NCBI GenBank assembly: GCA_041744735.1
Contig: JBGTKH010000478.1
Span: 1 to 8,074 of the forward strand
From: JBGTKH01 sp041744735
Lineage (GTDB): Bacteria > Planctomycetota > Planctomycetia > Pirellulales > Pirellulaceae
Direction of reading: 5' to 3'
DNA length: 8,074 nt
In this document: positions 5,212 to 8,074 of the stretch, piece after piece
How positions within the stretch are numbered: position 1 is the first letter of the stretch
How the letters are laid out: every line of letters begins with the position of its first letter
Program-made: the position numbers and the translations under genes
The notes under the pieces: model-generated
Database searches by the model: none
Told to the model about the DNA's origin: nothing
What the model saw: only the letters and a program-made list of their open reading frames with translations

Positions 5212-5280
5212 GTAGGATGGACGCCCACGTCCGTCCGATTGTGTTGATGGCAACTGGACGGACGTGGGCGTCCATCCTAC
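5212..5280. repeat. REPIN-like inverted repeat 3, perfect 25-base arms
   Basis: Arms 5212-5236 and 5256-5280 are perfect inverted copies over 25 bases, with a 19-base spacer. Both arms read inward start GTAG. Within each arm GGATGGACG pairs with CGTCCGTCC around the loop CCCA (nine pairs, one T-G), for example 5215-5223 with 5228-5236. It has the same architecture as elements 1 and 2 with unrelated sequence. The perfect arms suggest the youngest or most recently converted copy. It lies between two divergent genes and ends 24 bases before the peptidase ATG, so it is probably inside the peptidase mRNA leader unless transcription starts in those 24 bases. Confidence 0.9.
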
Positions 5281-5304
5281 GAGATCCATCCAGCGTGACG
5301 ACCC

Positions 5305-6546
5305 ATGAATGCCGAGCGATTATTAGAGCGTTTCCTGCGTTACGTGGTGATTGACACAACGGCCAACGATGGGGCCGGGATCTATCCTAGTTCGCCGGGC
5401 CAGTTGGAATTGGGCAAGCTGCTGGTCAAAGAGTTGCGAGAGACGGGCGTGGCCGATGCGGCGCAGGACGAACATGGGCTGGTGATGGGGACGGTGCCGG
5501 CAACTGTCGACGAGCCGACGCCCGTAGTGGCGTTTAACTCGCACTTGGACACGTCGCCGGAAACGACCGGAGCGAACGTTAAGCCGCAAGTCGTTCGCGA
5601 TTATCCGGGCGGCGATTTGGTGCTGCCGGGCGACACGAGCAAAGTAATTCGCGTGGCGGACAATCCGGAGCTGAATCAGCTCAAGGACTGTACGCTGATC
5701 ACAACCGACGGCACGACGCTCTTGGGTGGCGACGACAAAGCGGGCTTGGCGGTGATCATGGAGACGGCTGCGTATCTGCTGGAACATCCCGAGATCCAAC
5801 ACGGCCCAGTCCGCGTGCTATTCACTTGCGACGAGGAGATTGGACACGGCGTGGACTATGTCGATTTGAAGAAGTTGGGCGCGACGGTTTGTTACACGCT
5901 CGACGGCGCCGGCGCGGGCGAGATCGACATGGCGACATTCTCCGCGGATTTGGCTACGGTCACCGTGCGCGGCGTGAACATTCATCCGTCGATCGCCAAA
6001 GGCCGCATGGTGAATGCGGTGCGCGCGGCGGCAGAATTCGTCGCGCGGCTGCCACGCGATAAGATGTCGCCCGAAACGACCGACGGCCGCGACGGGTTCT
6101 TGCATCCCTATCATATTGTAGGCGGCGTCGCCGAAGTGACGCTGAAGATTTTGCTGCGCGATTTCGAAACGGCAAGGCTTGCCACTCAAGCTGAACTGCT
6201 GCGCAAGATCGCCACGGATGTGGAAGAGGAATTCCCCGGCGCGCGGATCGACGTGAACGTCAAATGCCAATATCGCAATCTGGCCGACGGGCTAGTGCGG
6301 GAACCGCGAGCGGTCAATTTCGCTCAGCAGGCCTTTCAGCGGCTCGGCCGCACCGCGAAGCTGACCAGCGTGCGCGGCGGCACCGACGGATCGCAATTGA
6401 CCGAACGGGGACTACCCACTCCGAACCTGTCGACCGGCCAGCACAATCCTCACTCGCCTTTGGAATGGGCGTGTCTGGACGAGATGGTACAAGCGGCCGA
6501 AGTGCTTGTGGAACTGGTGCAGGTGTGGGCGGAGGAAGCCGCGTGA
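5305..6546 (+). CDS. pepT: peptidase T-like tripeptide aminopeptidase (M20B)
   Basis: Cytoplasmic metallo-aminopeptidase of 413 residues, close to the roughly 408 of enterobacterial PepT, which releases N-terminal residues from tripeptides. The di-zinc M20 motifs are all present: SHLDTSPE (H80, D82), LLGGDDKAG (bridging D143), CDEEIGHG (E177 as general base, E178 as metal ligand), TLDGAGAGE (D200) and NPHS (H383). GVNIHPSIAKGRMVNA (223-238) and RGGTDGSQL (357-365) match the PepT dimerisation and substrate-binding regions, and distinguish it from ArgE/DapE relatives. The start at ATG 5305 fits the family N-terminus, but no clear Shine-Dalgarno precedes it, and only 24 bases separate it from repeat element 3. 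It is divergent from the exonuclease gene and convergent with the response regulator, so probably transcribed alone. The peptide substrate range is inferred from family membership; the symbol follows PepT. Confidence 0.93.
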   Translation: MNAERLLERFLRYVVIDTTANDGAGIYPSSPGQLELGKLLVKELRETGVADAAQDEHGLVMGTVPATVDEPTPVVAFNSHLDTSPETTGANVKPQVVRDYPGGDLVLPGDTSKVIRVADNPELNQLKDCTLITTDGTTLLGGDDKAGLAVIMETAAYLLEHPEIQHGPVRVLFTCDEEIGHGVDYVDLKKLGATVCYTLDGAGAGEIDMATFSADLATVTVRGVNIHPSIAKGRMVNAVRAAAEFVARLPRDKMSPETTDGRDGFLHPYHIVGGVAEVTLKILLRDFETARLATQAELLRKIATDVEEEFPGARIDVNVKCQYRNLADGLVREPRAVNFAQQAFQRLGRTAKLTSVRGGTDGSQLTERGLPTPNLSTGQHNPHSPLEWACLDEMVQAAEVLVELVQVWAEEAA

Positions 6547-6560
6547 AGCGACACGCGGTT
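6537..6560. terminator. candidate bidirectional hairpin terminator
   Basis: CCGCGTG (6539-6545) and CACGCGG (6552-6558) form a perfect 7-pair, GC-rich stem around AAGCGA, extendable by one G-T and one A-T pair. It spans the stop codon of the peptidase gene (6544-6546) and touches the stop of the convergent response regulator gene (6559-6561), with only 12 bases between the two genes. The position suits a shared terminator. Neither side has a T-run, so it is not a textbook intrinsic terminator. Confidence 0.5.
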
Positions 6561-7191
6561 ACACCAACCCTTTGCGCACGGCCCACACGGCGGCCTGCGT
6601 GCGATCGGACACGCCGACTTTCCGCAGAATGTGCTGCACGTGTTCCTTCACCGTTTCGTAGCTGATGTTCAGCGCGATGGCGATCTCTTTGTTGGTCAGT
6701 CCCAAGGCAAGCTGCCGCAAGACTTCGCTTTCCCGTTGCGTCAAGGGCACCTCGATGTCGGCATTCAATCGCGGCGTGGCCAACGCGCCGGTCACGCGCC
6801 GCAGTTCGTCGCGAGTCCACGCACTTTCACCGGCCGCCGCCTTGCGAATGCATGCCACGAGGTGATCGCGGGGGGCTCCCTTTAGCACGTAGCCGGCCGC
6901 TCCCAACGCCACCGCCCGCGCAACGTAAGTTGGGTTGTCGTAGGTCGAAAATATCAATACCGGCATCTCGGGATAATCCAGCTTGATCCGGCCCAGCGAC
7001 GTCAGCCCATCGCCATCGGACATGCGGATGTCCAACAGCGCAACATCGGGCTTGTACTTTGCCGCCAACTTCGTGGCTTCTTCGCCGCTGCTGGCTTCCG
7101 CAACAATCTTGATGTCGGTGTCGGCCAGAAGACTTCTTAAACCGCAGCGCACGACCTCATGGTCGTCAGCAATTAAAAGCTTGATACTCAT
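6559..7191 (-). CDS. NarL/FixJ family response regulator
   Basis: Two-domain transcription factor of 210 residues. The receiver domain (about 3-118) has the acidic pair D9-D10, phosphoacceptor D54 in ALLDIRMSDGDG, S82 in the switch position and K104 in YVLKG. The LuxR-type helix-turn-helix (about 148-210) contains LTQRESEVLRQLALGLTNKEIA and ISYETVKEHVQHILRKVGVSDRTQA. By family, phosphorylation at D54 by a histidine kinase promotes dimerisation and promoter binding. The ATG at 7191 has AGGTGGAG ending six bases upstream; the longer frame from a GTG at 7203 is therefore unlikely. No histidine kinase is encoded next to it within the window, so it is an orphan here. It converges on the peptidase gene and is separated by about 200 bases from the DedA-like gene upstream on the same strand. 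The target genes are unknown. Confidence 0.94.
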   Translation of the reverse strand: MSIKLLIADDHEVVRCGLRSLLADTDIKIVAEASSGEEATKLAAKYKPDVALLDIRMSDGDGLTSLGRIKLDYPEMPVLIFSTYDNPTYVARAVALGAAGYVLKGAPRDHLVACIRKAAAGESAWTRDELRRVTGALATPRLNADIEVPLTQRESEVLRQLALGLTNKEIAIALNISYETVKEHVQHILRKVGVSDRTQAAVWAVRKGLV

Positions 7192-7395
7192 GCGTTGCTC
7201 CACCTAAATTCAGAGAACTCAAAAGACCTGAGTGCAGTGGGAGTCGAGTCGACAACGATTCTCCCTCCAACGCAAACCAGCAACCCCCTAACCTCCCAAA
7301 GCACTACTACTATTGCAAACAGAGACGGGGGCGGCCATCGCTCAACCAGGGGGTTTTTCGATTTTTGTCGAATTCGTTTGGAGCGAACGTCTGGC
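7192..7395. other. intergenic region upstream of the response regulator
   Basis: About 200 bases between the response regulator start and the DedA-like stop. It is expected to hold the response regulator promoter, but no convincing -35/-10 pair was found. It holds a strong ribosome binding site (AGGTGGAG) near 7200, three C-rich tracts at about 7260-7300 (G-rich on the transcribed strand), and a weak TTCGA/TCGAA inverted repeat at 7357-7372. No gene is supported. Confidence 0.5.
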
Positions 7396-7413
7396 TCATT
7401 TTGGCATCCAGAC
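7389..7413 (-). terminator. weak hairpin over the DedA-like gene stop
   Basis: GTCTGG (7389-7394) and CCAGAC (7408-7413) are perfect inverted copies with a 13-base loop, straddling the stop codon at 7396-7398. On the minus strand this could mark the end of the transcript, but no T-run follows and six pairs are weak. Chance is a fair alternative. Confidence 0.25.
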
Positions 7414-8028
7414 TCTGACAATGGTTGCCAGTAGCACCGGCAACGCAATGGACACGCCGAGAGCCAGCGGCAGCCATTGGTTTTGTTCGGCGACGTCGCC
7501 GAAGGCGGCATAGGCCAGCGAGATGCCCAAGTTGCTGAGCAGCACCGGCGGCAGGAAGCGGCGCCAGGTCAGACCATGGATGCCCATCAGCAACACGCTG
7601 GCTTCTGCTAAAACCGGAACGCCGCGCGACAGGATCAAGGCGGTGGGTCCGAGGCGGCTGCTCAAGTCATGCATGCGTTGCAGTTGGTCGGGTTTTGAGA
7701 ACCATGCGGCGAATGGCGTTCCCCATTTGCGAGCCAGTGCGAAACCAATGATCGCGCCCAGGTTCATGCCGATCCATGAAACGATCGTCCCTTCGATCCA
7801 ACCTAATCGCCAGCCGCCCATTGTGCTCAGCACGCTCGACGGCACCGGCAGAAAGATGTCGCTGGCCAGCAAGCCGATGATCACGGCCGCTGTGATCGGC
7901 GCGGCGCGAGGCTCGTCCTTCCAGTGTTCGATCCAGGCGTTCATCTGCGCCCCGAAAATCAAGAACGGCAAGATGGGCACGAGCAGCACGAGACTCATGA
8001 ACATCATCGGTCGCAGCAAGTCTCGCAT
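7396..8028 (-). CDS. DedA-like / VTT-domain membrane protein
   Basis: Integral membrane protein of 210 residues with the SNARE-associated (VTT/DedA) domain. Hydrophobic segments lie at about 8-27, 44-64, 78-99, 128-150 (partly re-entrant in this family), 157-177 and 184-206. LPVPSSVLSTMGGWRLG (60-76) matches the first conserved re-entrant region, and LILSRGVPVLAEASVLLMGI (131-150) the second, which in DedA proteins carries the key arginine (here R135) and proline. DedA-family members work in membrane homeostasis; some flip undecaprenyl phosphate or phospholipids across the inner membrane, but this one's substrate is not known. The ATG at 8028 has only a weak ribosome binding site. A reading frame that may be the end of another gene stops 12 bases upstream, suggesting an operon entering from the right edge. 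The response regulator follows after about 200 bases and is probably separate. Confidence 0.88.
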   Translation of the reverse strand: MRDLLRPMMFMSLVLLVPILPFLIFGAQMNAWIEHWKDEPRAAPITAAVIIGLLASDIFLPVPSSVLSTMGGWRLGWIEGTIVSWIGMNLGAIIGFALARKWGTPFAAWFSKPDQLQRMHDLSSRLGPTALILSRGVPVLAEASVLLMGIHGLTWRRFLPPVLLSNLGISLAYAAFGDVAEQNQWLPLALGVSIALPVLLATIVRVWMPK

Positions 8029-8040
8029 GGGCGGCTCGTG

Positions 8041-8074
8041 TCATTCGGTCGGTTGCACTTTCAGCAACTGCTCG
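8041..8074 (-). CDS. possible C-terminal end of an upstream gene (partial)
   Basis: On the minus strand one frame reads EQLLKVQPTE followed by TGA at 8043-8041, running off the window edge. The composition and the 12-base gap to the DedA-like start suit the end of a co-transcribed gene. Only ten codons are visible, so the product cannot be named and chance is possible. Confidence 0.4.
   Translation of the reverse strand, partial: EQLLKVQPTE

Noticed and set aside
5106..5228. Longer exonuclease start at GTG 5228
   Set aside because: It would start inside repeat element 3 and add 41 residues before the fold with no family match. ATG 5105 has a better ribosome binding site.
4144..5280. Composite transposon or genomic island bounded by repeats 2 and 3 around the exonuclease gene
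   Set aside because: The two repeats have unrelated sequences, each is complete by itself, and there is no transposase or target-site duplication visible.
4350..5354. Plus-strand open frame of 334 codons opposite the exonuclease gene
   Set aside because: The minus-strand frame carries all three Exo motifs. The plus frame runs through repeat 3 into the peptidase gene and is rich in V, H, Q and R, typical of antisense in GC-rich coding DNA.
7255..7305. G-quadruplex in the leader of the response regulator gene
   Set aside because: Only three clear G-runs of three or more are close together on the transcribed strand; a fourth at suitable distance is lacking.

Overview
The window (8,074 bases, GC-rich) looks like a chromosomal segment from a planctomycete, probably of the Pirellula type. 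The basis is family recognition: an oxidoreductase with a proline-rich leader of the YKPRDP type, a TadG-like protein ending in a conserved FSPPWLVR-like tail, a small secreted protein of unknown function that I associate with planctomycete Tad loci, and dense palindromic intergenic repeats. No database search was possible, so the taxonomy is an inference.

Layout. At the left, four minus-strand genes read from about 3678 down to 152: a secreted protein of unknown function, a TadG-like protein, a TadE-like pseudopilin and a Gfo/Idh/MocA oxidoreductase. Gaps are 43, 51 and 31 bases, so they probably form one operon. About 80 bases ahead of the first gene lies a good match to a class I cyclic-di-GMP riboswitch (GEMM-I; minus strand, 3836 to 3759). 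Two further pairings in the leader look like an expression platform: a hairpin whose 3' arm can instead pair with the 3' strand of the aptamer, and a 10-pair helix that would bury the Shine-Dalgarno sequence of the first gene. The simplest reading is a surface or pilus-related operon controlled by cyclic di-GMP, the usual signal for the motile-to-sessile switch.

Further right are a minus-strand PolB-like DEDDy 3'-5' exonuclease (5105 to 4245), a plus-strand peptidase T-like M20 aminopeptidase (5305 to 6546), a convergent minus-strand NarL/FixJ response regulator with no adjacent kinase (7191 to 6559), and a minus-strand DedA/VTT membrane protein (8028 to 7396). The last ten codons of another minus-strand gene may sit at the right edge.

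Three intergenic spaces carry 69-74-base elements of one design: an outer GTAG tetranucleotide, an arm that is itself a hairpin, a short spacer, and the same arm inverted. Their sequences differ but the architecture is shared, and it matches REPINs (paired REP sequences mobilised by RAYT transposases). They lie 20 bases after the oxidoreductase stop, 29 bases after the exonuclease stop, and between the exonuclease and the peptidase, 24 bases before the peptidase start.

Several longest-possible reading frames begin at GTG or TTG codons that are probably not used. Shorter ATG starts with better ribosome binding sites are given for the secreted protein, TadG, the oxidoreductase, the exonuclease and the response regulator.
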